This document shows, piece after piece, positions 52,582 to 60,347 of a stretch of 64,000 nucleotides of DNA. Origin of the DNA: an uncultured Porphyromonadaceae bacterium (lineage in GTDB: Bacteria > Bacteroidota > Bacteroidia > Bacteroidales > Muribaculaceae); assembly GCA_937892215.1 (NCBI GenBank), contig CALAVE010000043.1, positions 1 to 64,000 on the forward strand, given 5' to 3'. Position 1 is the stretch's first letter, and the number at the start of each line of letters is the position of its first letter. The notes beneath the pieces were generated by a model. The model did not search any database. It was not told the DNA's origin and saw nothing but the letters and a program-made list of their open reading frames with translations. The translations under genes were made by a program, and so were the position numbers.

Positions 52582-52902
52582 TCACACAAGAATCCTATAC
52601 TGCCCCACCGCATCGAGTGGCTCAATCTGCTGAATTGAGAACTCGCCCACGATATTGCCCAGACGGTCGCGCAAGCGGATTTGTTCTGCGGTGAACGTCC
52701 TCTGCTCTATCAATATCGTGTAGGCGCGCGCGGTATAATGCTCTCCGTTGACTCTTGCCAATTGGTTGTATAGGGTGTAGTAGTACTGGCATGGAATTGG
52801 CTCGCCCCATTCCGAGGCCGCAGGTATGGCATACCCCGTTGTTGGGTCTATGCCACCGCCCTGCTTGTGTTTCACCTCTATTGAACCATTAACAATAATC
52901 AT
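52582..52902 (-). CDS. Small head-closure-like protein
   Basis: A 106-residue beta-rich protein (MIIVNGSIEVKHKQGGG...) in the neck gene cluster, overlapping the upstream gene by four bases. Position suggests a head-closure or stopper subunit. No specific motif seen. Confidence 0.6.
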   Translation of the reverse strand: MIIVNGSIEVKHKQGGGIDPTTGYAIPAASEWGEPIPCQYYYTLYNQLARVNGEHYTARAYTILIEQRTFTAEQIRLRDRLGNIVGEFSIQQIEPLDAVGQYRILV

Positions 52903-53228
52903 AGCCGGTCACCTTTGTAGCCGTATATGGTCTTAGGAATGATTTCCTCTTCCTTGAACTCCTCATAGAGTTGCTGCGCTTCGTTGCGGAACTGCTGTCG
53001 TTGTTCATCGGTGAACGAGTACGACTGGCCTCCCTGCGACACATTGGGCGCATAGGATAGCCACAACAGCAAGTCCGCGCGGCACAGGTTGAACGCTCTG
53101 CTCTTGAGGTCGTCCACCGTGACGCAGGTCTCCGGAACGACTTCTCGCCGCAAACACACTTCTTCGAGCGTATTGGGCGGAATCGGGTAGGCGTTTATGC
53201 CCTTGAGGGCTTCAAGGATAGTAGCCAT
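52899..53228 (-). CDS. Head-tail connector-like protein
   Basis: A 109-residue protein starting MATILEALKGINAYPIPPN, with ADLLLWLSYAPNVSQGGQSYSF in the middle. I recall this pattern from connector-position genes in Bacteroidetes phages (DUF6706-like). It follows the capsid gene, and its stop overlaps the next start. Confidence 0.6.
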   Translation of the reverse strand: MATILEALKGINAYPIPPNTLEEVCLRREVVPETCVTVDDLKSRAFNLCRADLLLWLSYAPNVSQGGQSYSFTDEQRQQFRNEAQQLYEEFKEEEIIPKTIYGYKGDRL

Positions 53229-53239
53229 CGGTCACAGTG

Positions 53240-54622
53240 TTATGCGTTAGCCGCCTGCTTGACGGTTACTTCCACGGTGTTGTAGCCGTCGGTCACGCTA
53301 ACAACCGACTCGCGAGCACTTGTTGTGCTGTTGGCTGCAACCTTGACTATAACCTTTCCGTCGGCTTTCTTGGCGGTAGCCCACGACTCGCTGGACTCTA
53401 CGGAGAGCGCATCGGCATCACCCTTATAGTCCACTTCGAGTGTGACAGTAGAAGCGGTCTTGGCCACTTCAATCTCGCCATCCACCAAGTCGTCATTGGT
53501 CACAACCAGCGCATTGTCGCCGGTCTCGTCAGCGGTCAGCAAGTATATGCTGTCGCCACCATCGATAACCGGTAGGCAAAGTGCTTGTGCGGCGGTGAAC
53601 TCCTCCAATGGGTCGGTCTTGCTATACTTGGACACAAGTATGTAGCTGCCCGACTTGGTGTAACTTACATCAGCAACGGGATTGGTCTCCTCGGCCAGCG
53701 TGCCGTAAACAAGACGTCCTACGACTTCCTCCGGCACACCAACAATGTTAGCCTCAGCCCATGGGCGTATAGGAGTCTCCGTGCCGTCGGGGTTCTGCAC
53801 TTTGAACACGGAGTTGACGATGTGGAACGTAGCACCGAACTCGTCGCTCAACGCGTCAAGGAACGCGCTTCTGCTTGGCTCTGGGAGCAACGATTTGGCA
53901 GTAATCACCTGCCCCGCAAAGGTAGCGGCAAGCAGTTTCGCCTGTTCGCTTTTACGCAGATAATTGAAATACTTCTGCGTGATGTACACGTGGTTGATTA
54001 CGTTGCTGTCCTCTGACGCTTTGTCGAACATCTGGCGGATGTCGTCCAACGGCCGAGCCACGCTCTTGCCCCACGGGGCTACGGAGGCCTTAAACTTGTT
54101 CTCGTCTTTGTAGCCGAAGTCGGCGCGCACGCCAGTTCCGTCGTTGGTGCTATTCTCGTCGCCGGCGTCAGTCACAAGGACTATACCGGTTGACAAGCCC
54201 TGCTCGAATATGATTTCGTTGCGTACGTCAATGGCGCGGATGGCCTTGGGCGCATCATCGAACACTTTGCTCGCCACGGTGTTCTCTTCCACACCGCGTG
54301 CCTTGAGGATGTTGATGTTGGTTATCTGACGCTCGCCCTTACGGAACTTCACACCCAACTTGGCGATAGTTCCGGTGGCATTGCTCATCTTGCCGCGCTT
54401 CTTGAGCGGCAGGGAAGAGTCAAGCGATACAACGTCAGCGGCCACGATTGAGTGATTCAGTTCGGTTGAGCCCCATTGCAGGTCAGGAGAATATTCCTCC
54501 TTGAGCATAGTCTTGTGGAGCATCACCGGCTCGGTCTTGTTGCCGTTGAATTTCTCGGTAATCTTGCCGATTACCAGTCGAAAATACTTCTCGACGATGT
54601 CTGCAAATAAAGATGTCTGCAT
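53240..54622 (-). CDS. Major capsid protein with BACON-like C-terminal domain
   Basis: A 460-residue protein. The first ~385 residues form the capsid region (helical N-arm, then KVFDDAPKAIRAIDVRNEI, SVAPWGKSVARPLDDIRQMF). The last ~65 residues look like a separate immunoglobulin-type BACON domain: YKGDADALSVESSESW, then DGKVIVKVAANSTTSARESV and VEVTVKQAANA. Such a domain would sit on the outside of the capsid. The gene lies between the decoration/scaffold genes and the connector genes. Confidence 0.85.
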   Translation of the reverse strand: MQTSLFADIVEKYFRLVIGKITEKFNGNKTEPVMLHKTMLKEEYSPDLQWGSTELNHSIVAADVVSLDSSLPLKKRGKMSNATGTIAKLGVKFRKGERQITNINILKARGVEENTVASKVFDDAPKAIRAIDVRNEIIFEQGLSTGIVLVTDAGDENSTNDGTGVRADFGYKDENKFKASVAPWGKSVARPLDDIRQMFDKASEDSNVINHVYITQKYFNYLRKSEQAKLLAATFAGQVITAKSLLPEPSRSAFLDALSDEFGATFHIVNSVFKVQNPDGTETPIRPWAEANIVGVPEEVVGRLVYGTLAEETNPVADVSYTKSGSYILVSKYSKTDPLEEFTAAQALCLPVIDGGDSIYLLTADETGDNALVVTNDDLVDGEIEVAKTASTVTLEVDYKGDADALSVESSESWATAKKADGKVIVKVAANSTTSARESVVSVTDGYNTVEVTVKQAANA

Positions 54623-54650
54623 AACTTTGTTCTTAATGGGTTAATGACTA

Positions 54651-55040
54651 TTAATACAGCCACTGAATGTTCGGCAGAGCCGATTTCATGGCCGAGGTCA
54701 CGGGGAACGGGCAAGCAGCCTGATTGATTTGGCCCATGGTCACGATTGCGGCGCGTGGGTCTTTTACGCTGATTGTCGCTTTGAGCACTCCGAGATAACT
54801 GTGGCTTGCGGGGAGCGAGCCATACGCTGTGCCTCCGGCGTTTACCGGCATGGGCTTGGCCGTACCTTTGGAGTCGGCAATGATGATGTGCCCCGCCTTG
54901 ATTACTTTCGTTGAATCGGGCAGTCCTGTCACGTCCAGAGTTCGGCCACCAGGGATATCCCCCAGCGCATTCACAATGACGATGCTCTCCAGCCCATCCT
55001 CAATGAGGTAATCTTCTTTGATGAGATTTGCTTGTGGCAT
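54651..55040 (-). CDS. Probable capsid decoration or head-fibre protein
   Basis: A 129-residue protein encoded directly before the capsid gene, rich in small residues and beta strands (ESIVIVNALGDIPGGRTLDV, VIKAGHIIIADSKGTAKPM). This is the place of decoration or stabilising proteins. The pattern DG..ESIVIVNALGDI is close to the head-decoration family of lambda gpD-like proteins, but the match is weak. Confidence 0.55.
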   Translation of the reverse strand: MPQANLIKEDYLIEDGLESIVIVNALGDIPGGRTLDVTGLPDSTKVIKAGHIIIADSKGTAKPMPVNAGGTAYGSLPASHSYLGVLKATISVKDPRAAIVTMGQINQAACPFPVTSAMKSALPNIQWLY

Positions 55041-55062
55041 GATTTTCTCTGTTTTTAGGTTA

Positions 55063-55734
55063 CTAAATATTCATTTTGTCCACCACGGCGTTGACCTCGG
55101 CTTCGGATGCCTCGGTGACGTTTCCGCCCCCACCTCCTGTACCAAGTCCGCCGTTAGTAGGACGGCCGAAAACTGCGCTCTTAATGCTGGCATCGCGGTT
55201 GATTGCCTCCACTTCGGTAGTTATCTCCCCCTTGAGCGCGTTGAACTCCTCATCAGTGAGGGTGTCAAGCGATATGCGAGAATAACCTTTACGGAGTGTT
55301 TCTGGCAATTTGCCGACGATAGCGTCAATATCGTGCTTTCGGCTTGCGGCGGTGCGGTCGCCCTCCATGCGGTTGAGGCGTTCGGTCAATTCCTTGTTGT
55401 TCTGAATTAACTCGCGCGCCCATGCAGGAGTCTCGTCCGGCTCTGCCGATTTGGTCTCTTTGGCTTTTGGGTCTTCCTTGCTCACCTTCTCGCCGGCGCG
55501 TAGGCCGTACTTGTTCTCGTAGTTTGCTACTGCGGTCTTTTGAGCGTTGGTGGCGCGGCTATCGCCGTATGCCTCAATGATGTCGATGTAGTCTTTGGTA
55601 ATTCCCTCAACTGCGGTCTTTACCTCTTCATCGGTTTTAACAGTCTTGGCGAGCATGTCGGCAATCCTGTTCAGGATATTTGCGTTGACCCCCTCAAACT
55701 TGGCTTCCAACGCGGAAAAAATTTTCTGTTTCAT
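55063..55734 (-). CDS. Scaffold protein
   Basis: A 223-residue, highly charged helical protein starting MKQKIFSALEAKFEGVNANIL, with a central Lys/Glu region (VSKEDPKAKETKSAEPDE), a coiled coil (ELIQNNKELTERLNRMEGDR) and a Gly-rich turn (GGLGTGGGGGN). It lies two genes before the capsid gene, the usual place of a scaffold. The ATG at 55734 is preferred. Any protease domain is lacking. Confidence 0.75.
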   Translation of the reverse strand: MKQKIFSALEAKFEGVNANILNRIADMLAKTVKTDEEVKTAVEGITKDYIDIIEAYGDSRATNAQKTAVANYENKYGLRAGEKVSKEDPKAKETKSAEPDETPAWARELIQNNKELTERLNRMEGDRTAASRKHDIDAIVGKLPETLRKGYSRISLDTLTDEEFNALKGEITTEVEAINRDASIKSAVFGRPTNGGLGTGGGGGNVTEASEAEVNAVVDKMNI

Positions 55735-55765
55735 GCTGTTTGATGATTTAACAAATTTGTTTACG

Positions 55766-55773
55766 CAAAAATA
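55766..55773 (-). promoter_or_regulatory. -7 box of the scaffold-capsid transcript
   Basis: On the minus strand TATTTTTG matches TAnnTTTG, about 32 bases before the scaffold start. The -33 box is not clear. It would give the capsid and tail genes their own start, which they need because plus-strand genes cut them off from the portal transcript. Confidence 0.45.
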
Positions 55774-55827
55774 CAGAATATTTATAACATAAACACCTAT
55801 GCCAGTTATTTTAATATTTTTTAACGA

Positions 55828-55851
55828 TTGTCGAACTCCTGTACTCGACAA
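55828..55851. promoter_or_regulatory. Inverted repeat in the divergent control region, candidate operator
   Basis: TTGTCGA (55828-55834) and TCGACAA (55845-55851) form perfect arms, with ten bases between. It lies between the leftward late promoter and the rightward early promoter, where a phage regulator would bind. The intergenic stretch 55735-56077 holds no gene. Confidence 0.5.
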
Positions 55852-55900
55852 CATTCAAGCGATTTGTTGAAAAAAAGTACGAAAAAAAGATTGTAAAAAA

Positions 55901-55932
55901 TTTTGCTATTTCAAAATATCGCCGTAACTTAG
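55901..55932 (+). promoter_or_regulatory. Rightward early promoter
   Basis: TTTTG at 55901-55905, 19 bases, then TAACTTAG at 55925-55932, two mismatches from TAnnTTTG. It precedes the plus-strand early gene block. Confidence 0.4.
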
Positions 55933-56077
55933 CGGTGTCAAATCAATCGTGGGGCTTTGCCTCAATGAAAATATTTTGCCTTTTGTATGGTGGTGGAAAG
56001 CGGAAACGCCCACAAGGTGACGATTGAACCTGACACGCCTAAGCAGAAGGCATTTTTTGTTAAAAATCAATCGAAAA

Positions 56078-56284
56078 ATGGAAACAATTCAAGTCACTCA
56101 CGCCGCAACGGACCTCATCCTGGACTACCGTAGCGCTGATGTATTAACCAGCCAGAAAGCATCTATCTGCGACGCCATGCTGCAGGTGCACAACTCCGAG
56201 GCACCAGCGAAAGCAGCCGCGCACATCTACGCCGTGTTGCTCGATTACGCGGAGTTAATCAACGCATTAGCAACCAAAGAATAA
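56078..56284 (+). CDS. Small early phage protein
   Basis: A 68-residue acidic helical protein starting METIQVTHAATDLILDYR. It is the first gene of the rightward block. The ATG at 56078 is chosen, as the upstream part reads poorly. No family recognised. Confidence 0.55.
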   Translation: METIQVTHAATDLILDYRSADVLTSQKASICDAMLQVHNSEAPAKAAAHIYAVLLDYAELINALATKE

Positions 56285-56286
56285 CA

Positions 56287-56395
56287 CTCACGCATTTTTA
56301 TAATCACAACAACGCCGCCCATCAGGCAAGAGTGGGGTGGAAGGAGGAAAAACGAAATCTCCATGTTTACATTATAAACACATCCCACTCTTTTT
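56287..56395 (+). promoter_or_regulatory. Leader element with attenuator-like hairpin
   Basis: The stretch starts with CTCACGCAT (56287-56295), TATAAT and CCCATCAGGC (56318-56327), all three of which also occur in the same order on the minus strand at 39351-39381. It then has AAGAGTGGG (56328-56336), pairing with CCCACTCTT (56384-56392), followed by TTTTC, which looks like a terminator with a 47-base loop. It precedes the next early gene by about 16 bases. Confidence 0.55.
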
Positions 56396-56410
56396 TCTAA
56401 GAACAAAACT

Positions 56411-56644
56411 ATGAGAAGTCATTTATACACAACAAGGACAATCAACCTGAACTTCCGAATCAAGGTTTACGGACGCGACGAGAACGGTAAGCGCGTCAAC
56501 ACACTGGTCGGCGTGAGCGGTCTTATCGCTCTCATCGGCGAGGAACTATTCAACAAACTCGTAGGCAAGGCGTTCAGCTGCGTGCTTGATAAGTTCGTAG
56601 CCAAGCTGCGTCGCGGCCTCAAAATCACTTTCTACTGCAAATAA
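56411..56644 (+). CDS. Conserved small phage protein
   Basis: A 77-residue basic protein with INLNFRIKVYGRDENGKRVN near the start and KLRRGLKITFYCK at the end. The pattern recurs in early regions of Bacteroidetes phages as far as I recall. It is probably cytoplasmic. Function unknown. Confidence 0.6.
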   Translation: MRSHLYTTRTINLNFRIKVYGRDENGKRVNTLVGVSGLIALIGEELFNKLVGKAFSCVLDKFVAKLRRGLKITFYCK

Positions 56645-56666
56645 TAACAAATAAAACTTTACAATT

Positions 56667-57104
56667 ATGACTACACAGAAAATTTACGACAAGATGAACG
56701 CTCTCGAAGCTGAGATGGAAGATTCGTACAATGAACTCAAAGAACGCGTCAACGAGTTTGTCAAGGACGTGCTTGGGGATGAGTTTTGCGCATTGCGCAT
56801 TACCGTTTACGGTTTTGATGTTGCGCTAGTGCGCGACGGAGATGCCGTTTTCGGCTGCGGATTTGAGGTGCGAGTTGAAGACAAATGGTTTTTGGACGAG
56901 CCCACCATAGTCACAATGAACATCGGCACTTGCGGCTCCTTTGAGATTGGCAACAACGACGACCAGGAGAAGAAATATATGGCGTTCGCTCGCACCATGT
57001 CGATGCTTCCTGAATGTGGAATGGACAAGTATCTTATTCGCTCCTACGAACACTTTAAGCGCACGAATAAGGCTATCGACAAACTGGAGCGCGGACTGAA
57101 CTAA
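56667..57104 (+). CDS. Early phage protein, unrecognised
   Basis: A 145-residue acidic protein: a helical N-terminal part (IYDKMNALEAEMEDSYNELK) then a strand-rich core (LRITVYGFDVALVRDGDAVF) and a helical end. Several Cys residues are scattered, not in a zinc pattern. It is preceded by a short gap and follows the same rightward block. Confidence 0.55.
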   Translation: MTTQKIYDKMNALEAEMEDSYNELKERVNEFVKDVLGDEFCALRITVYGFDVALVRDGDAVFGCGFEVRVEDKWFLDEPTIVTMNIGTCGSFEIGNNDDQEKKYMAFARTMSMLPECGMDKYLIRSYEHFKRTNKAIDKLERGLN

Positions 57105-57168
57105 GGACAACAAACAATAATCACAACAACAAGAAGTTGCGCACGACACGGACCAAGTGCATACTACT

Positions 57169-57408
57169 ATGACAACGAGAGAACTTGTGTATCGCATTGA
57201 CTTGGGAGGTTGCGTGAGAGGCTGTTTCCGCGTGACAATCAACTATCGCGGCAAGGAGTATTCAACGCGTAGCAACGACACTTTAGCGTATGATATGATA
57301 CGGAGCTGGGAGCGTGACGAAAAACCGGAGCGCGGCTATTACAGCACGCCAAGACAGGCATACATCGCTCTGTGGAACGAATGTAAGCAAGCAAATAATT
57401 TACGATAA
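57169..57408 (+). CDS. Small basic early phage protein
   Basis: A 79-residue protein (MTTRELVYRIDLGGCVRGCF...) with predicted strands then a helix ending in ALWNECKQANNLR. The ATG at 57169 is preferred over the GTG four codons before. No family recognised. Confidence 0.5.
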   Translation: MTTRELVYRIDLGGCVRGCFRVTINYRGKEYSTRSNDTLAYDMIRSWERDEKPERGYYSTPRQAYIALWNECKQANNLR

Positions 57409-57451
57409 CACTATAGAGGCTGCGCTATCGGCTTGACGGGCATTAACTAAC

Positions 57452-57826
57452 ATGAAACATTACATCAGATTACCGCAAGACTTCCTCGATGATTTTGATG
57501 ACATCGAAACAGGGTATCTATTTTTGTACCTATTGCTCCACGCGAATACCACCGAAATCATCTGGCGTGGGAGGACGATAGCCTGTGGCCAGTTGTTGGT
57601 ACCAGTATATAGATTGCCTCGAAAAATGGGCATGACGTACCAAAAGTTGCGAACTCGCCTCTCTTGGCTCGAGAGCTATGGGTTGATACAATGTATGTCA
57701 ACCAACAAGTTCACACTCATAACTATCTGTGACTATGACAGATACCGCCTACCGACCAATCAGCAGCAGGGGGTAACTAATAAAATTGCTTCGCTACAGG
57801 TTGATTTACTGGGTGTTACGAGCTAA
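57452..57826 (+). CDS. Winged-helix protein, replication-initiator N-terminal type, possibly truncated
   Basis: A 124-residue protein. Its first ~100 residues have the winged-helix pattern of phage replication proteins, with GRTIACGQLLVPVYRLPRKM, MTYQKLRTRLSWLESYGLI and LITICDYDRYR. Relatives usually continue with an Asn/Gln-rich linker and a second domain. Here the frame stops soon after TNQQQGVTNK, and the following non-coding stretch holds short phrases in other frames (PNNDQIT-like) that look like decayed linker. It may now act as a DNA-binding protein at the repeats that follow. Confidence 0.65.
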   Translation: MKHYIRLPQDFLDDFDDIETGYLFLYLLLHANTTEIIWRGRTIACGQLLVPVYRLPRKMGMTYQKLRTRLSWLESYGLIQCMSTNKFTLITICDYDRYRLPTNQQQGVTNKIASLQVDLLGVTS

Positions 57827-57835
57827 ATTTTGTCC

Positions 57836-58038
57836 GCACCAAATAACGACAGGAAAAACACCAACGCACGGAAAATGGTGCATAACCCCCTGTTGGTTAG
57901 GCTGTTGCAAAGGTGAAATTTTGAGCACCAAATAACGACCAAATAACGAGATTTGGAAAATCAACTTACGAAAAATGGCATATAACTCCCTGTTAATCAG
58001 TTTATTGCAAGCGCAATTTTTTGAGCACCAAATAACGA
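57836..58038 (+). repeat. Three tandem ~90-100-bp repeats, candidate replication origin
   Basis: GCACCAAATAACGA occurs at 57836, 57925 and 58025, with an extra ACCAAATAACGA at 57938. A second shared block (ATAAC-CCCTGTT) is at about 57882 and 57982, again 100 bases apart. The repeats directly follow the replication-type gene. The stretch from 57827 to 58162 holds no gene. Confidence 0.7.
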
Positions 58039-58110
58039 AATTGAAAAAATCAACATTCAAAGAGTGTGCGGCTGTACAGTTATAAGTACAGTAACTATAA
58101 GAATAAAAGA

Positions 58111-58128
58111 ATTATTATTATTATTATT
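58111..58128 (+). repeat. ATT trinucleotide run, six units
   Basis: Six ATT units lie 35 bases before the DUF932 gene, followed by a small CGCG-CTCA-CGCG hairpin. A run like this can vary in length and might modulate translation or transcription. Confidence 0.7.
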
Positions 58129-58162
58129 AACGCGCTCACGCGCGAGAAAAAATCAAAAAGAA

Positions 58163-59299
58163 ATGGAAACTACAACAAAGCAACAAGGACTGAATGAAGT
58201 CGTAATGAACAAAGTACAGAGAATGATTGAGGGCAAGGCCGTCGGAGTGCAGGAAACAATGGAACGTCTCGTGAGTGAGGGGCGTATGGCGCAGGACTTC
58301 ATCGCGCCGCTCGGGGTGAATCTCCGCGCCAAGCAGCACGACCCGGTGATAACGTTTACGGCCAACGGACACATTAACATGGCTATGCCGGACGGGGAAT
58401 TTTCCCTGCACGACAACGCGGTGGGGCAACTGGCCGACCGACTGGGCGTGCCTTCACGCTACCTGCGCACCCTTGCCGCCGGCGAGCAGTGGCAACGTGA
58501 CCTCGCAACGAATATCCTCAACGAGCACTCGGGCTGGACGCAGCGTAGCCGCGTTCTGGTTCGCGCCGTTGGTACACAGGTTCGCGCCGTTCTTTCCGAC
58601 TCCTACCGCCGTCTGGACTCGGTGCAGATACTGACCGCATTCGTGGAGGAGGCCTCCCGGCAAGGTGCTGTGATTAGTGACGCGTACATGAACGATACCA
58701 AGGTGTGGGCCGAAACTATCCTGCCTCAGCCAATCAGCGTACCAACGGCCAAGAACGGCGAGGTGATTATCTTTGTGGGAGCGCGCTTCTCGACAAGCGA
58801 CTACGGCGACGGGGCTGTGGATATGCGCACCTTTATGCTCAACGGTGCGTGCCTTAACGGCATGGTACGCGAGAGCGTGATGAAGCAAGTGCATCTTGGC
58901 GGACGCTTGCCCGACAACCTTGCACTGAGCCAGCGCACCTACGACCTTGACACCAAGACCACCGTATCGGCAGTGCGCGACCTTACCCGTGGCTTGTACG
59001 ACAACGACACTATCCTGCGCAAGGCACAGGAAATTCAGGGCGCAAGCGAGATTGAAGTTGACCTCGACAATGAGGTAAAGAAACTCACGAAGTCGGGAGA
59101 ACTGCTCAAGAGTGAGGGCGAGCAAGTGAAGCAGCTGCTGATGAACAACAACCCTGACGACGGTGTTCAGGGGGCGGCTACCCTGTGGAAACTCACACAG
59201 GCGATTACCGCTCACGCACGCACTCTGACCCCGGAGCGCAGTCGTGACCTGCATGAGATTAGCGGCAAGTTGCTCAACCGTGTTAAGATTGACGCATAA
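58163..59299 (+). CDS. DUF932 family phage/plasmid protein
   Basis: A 378-residue protein with the family pattern: LYDLMPD-like FSLHDNAVGQLADRLGVPSRYL near 85-110, RAVGTQVRAVLSDSYRRLDS, FIFVGARFSTSDYGDGA-like core and MFTLNGACLNGMV-like HLGGR segment. DUF932 (TIGR03299-like) genes are common on phages and plasmids; the role is unknown, possibly in DNA replication or recombination. The ATG at 58163 is chosen because earlier in-frame codons run across the ATT repeat. It is the largest gene of the early block and GC-rich. Confidence 0.8.
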   Translation: METTTKQQGLNEVVMNKVQRMIEGKAVGVQETMERLVSEGRMAQDFIAPLGVNLRAKQHDPVITFTANGHINMAMPDGEFSLHDNAVGQLADRLGVPSRYLRTLAAGEQWQRDLATNILNEHSGWTQRSRVLVRAVGTQVRAVLSDSYRRLDSVQILTAFVEEASRQGAVISDAYMNDTKVWAETILPQPISVPTAKNGEVIIFVGARFSTSDYGDGAVDMRTFMLNGACLNGMVRESVMKQVHLGGRLPDNLALSQRTYDLDTKTTVSAVRDLTRGLYDNDTILRKAQEIQGASEIEVDLDNEVKKLTKSGELLKSEGEQVKQLLMNNNPDDGVQGAATLWKLTQAITAHARTLTPERSRDLHEISGKLLNRVKIDA

Positions 59300-59362
59300 A
59301 TGTTTAACCGCTCTCGCCTGTGTCGCCTGATGCAGGCGAGGGCATTATCACTAAACCGCACA

Positions 59363-59563
59363 ATGAGAACAGACATTACGACCGCCGTAGCCAACAGCTG
59401 CGATATGACCCCGGAGCGAGCCGGTGAGGAAATAGGTTACGAAATGGATAACCTGCGCTCGCTTGCGAGCGACAATTCGCTGACTTATGCTGACATGGAG
59501 CAAGCATGCCTCGACTTGGGGCTAGACCTTGATTACGTTGAGGACATGCTACTGATGTTTTGA
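59363..59563 (+). CDS. Small early phage protein
   Basis: A 66-residue acidic helical protein (MRTDITTAVANSCDMTPERA...). A hairpin CTCGCCTG/CAGGCGAG (59313-59340) lies between the DUF932 stop and this start, so the ATG after it is preferred to the one directly behind the stop. Function unknown. Confidence 0.5.
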   Translation: MRTDITTAVANSCDMTPERAGEEIGYEMDNLRSLASDNSLTYADMEQACLDLGLDLDYVEDMLLMF

Positions 59564-59664
59564 TGATACGGGCGAAAAACAACAAAAACGCCCCTCTAAG
59601 CGATTTTCTTTTCGCGAATGGGCAACTTTACATTTAAGAACTTTAACGCAACGAGAGACAAAAT

Positions 59665-59943
59665 ATGGGAAAAATAACTAACACATTAACGGTGGGGAAC
59701 ATTATCAGCGTGAGTTTCTACAACGCCGCGCCCGAACGCGACTCCTTTTACTTCTTCGGCTCGCTGGCCGCCATATTCGAGGCGTTCACGCCCGAACAGG
59801 TGGGTTGCACGCTGGAGCACCTTTGGAACAAAGACCGTTTCCGTAATGGGCGCGTAATCACGCCCACCTGCATCATTGCCAAGCACAAAATATTCCGCAA
59901 GGCAAACAAAGTATCAAGAACCACTAAAACCAATAAACAATGA
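59665..59943 (+). CDS. Small early phage protein
   Basis: A 92-residue basic protein: strands at the start (LTVGNIISVSFYNAAPERDS), then a helix (LAAIFEAFTPEQVGCTLEHL), then a Lys-rich tail. It overlaps the next gene by four bases. No family recognised. Confidence 0.6.
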   Translation: MGKITNTLTVGNIISVSFYNAAPERDSFYFFGSLAAIFEAFTPEQVGCTLEHLWNKDRFRNGRVITPTCIIAKHKIFRKANKVSRTTKTNKQ

Positions 59944-60335
59944 CGCAACAAGAAATTATCCGCCAATGCTGGGAGCAGTTCAACAAGGACTTCGACCCGC
60001 AATTTTACTCCGTAAATTTCAACTTCCTCAGTGGCGTAACTTATGCGCTGCAATTTATACACGCGCAGTTCTTTGAACTTATGGAGGAATGGTATGGCCA
60101 CAACGGCCCGTACGATGATGAACGGATGGAAATGACTCGGCTCTTCGAGGAAAGAATCGGAGCTGACGAGCTCGCACCCAAAGAAATCGGATGTGGCTAT
60201 TGTATTCACGAGGCCGTCTGTGAGCAACGCAAGCACAGGACTATTCCGACAAGACAACTCGCCAGAGTCTGCGGCAATTTTGTCCACTATGCAACCCTAA
60301 CAAACGATATAACAAACGATAATAACAACATCTAA
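59940..60335 (+). CDS. Early phage protein with C-terminal Cys cluster
   Basis: A 131-residue acidic protein. The end carries CGYCIHEAVCEQRKHRTIP followed by VCGNF, a four-Cys pattern suited to zinc or an iron-sulphur cluster. The N-terminal part is helical. The start overlaps the upstream stop (ATGA). Function unknown. Confidence 0.6.
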   Translation: MTQQEIIRQCWEQFNKDFDPQFYSVNFNFLSGVTYALQFIHAQFFELMEEWYGHNGPYDDERMEMTRLFEERIGADELAPKEIGCGYCIHEAVCEQRKHRTIPTRQLARVCGNFVHYATLTNDITNDNNNI

Positions 60336-60347
60336 ACACTTACCACA

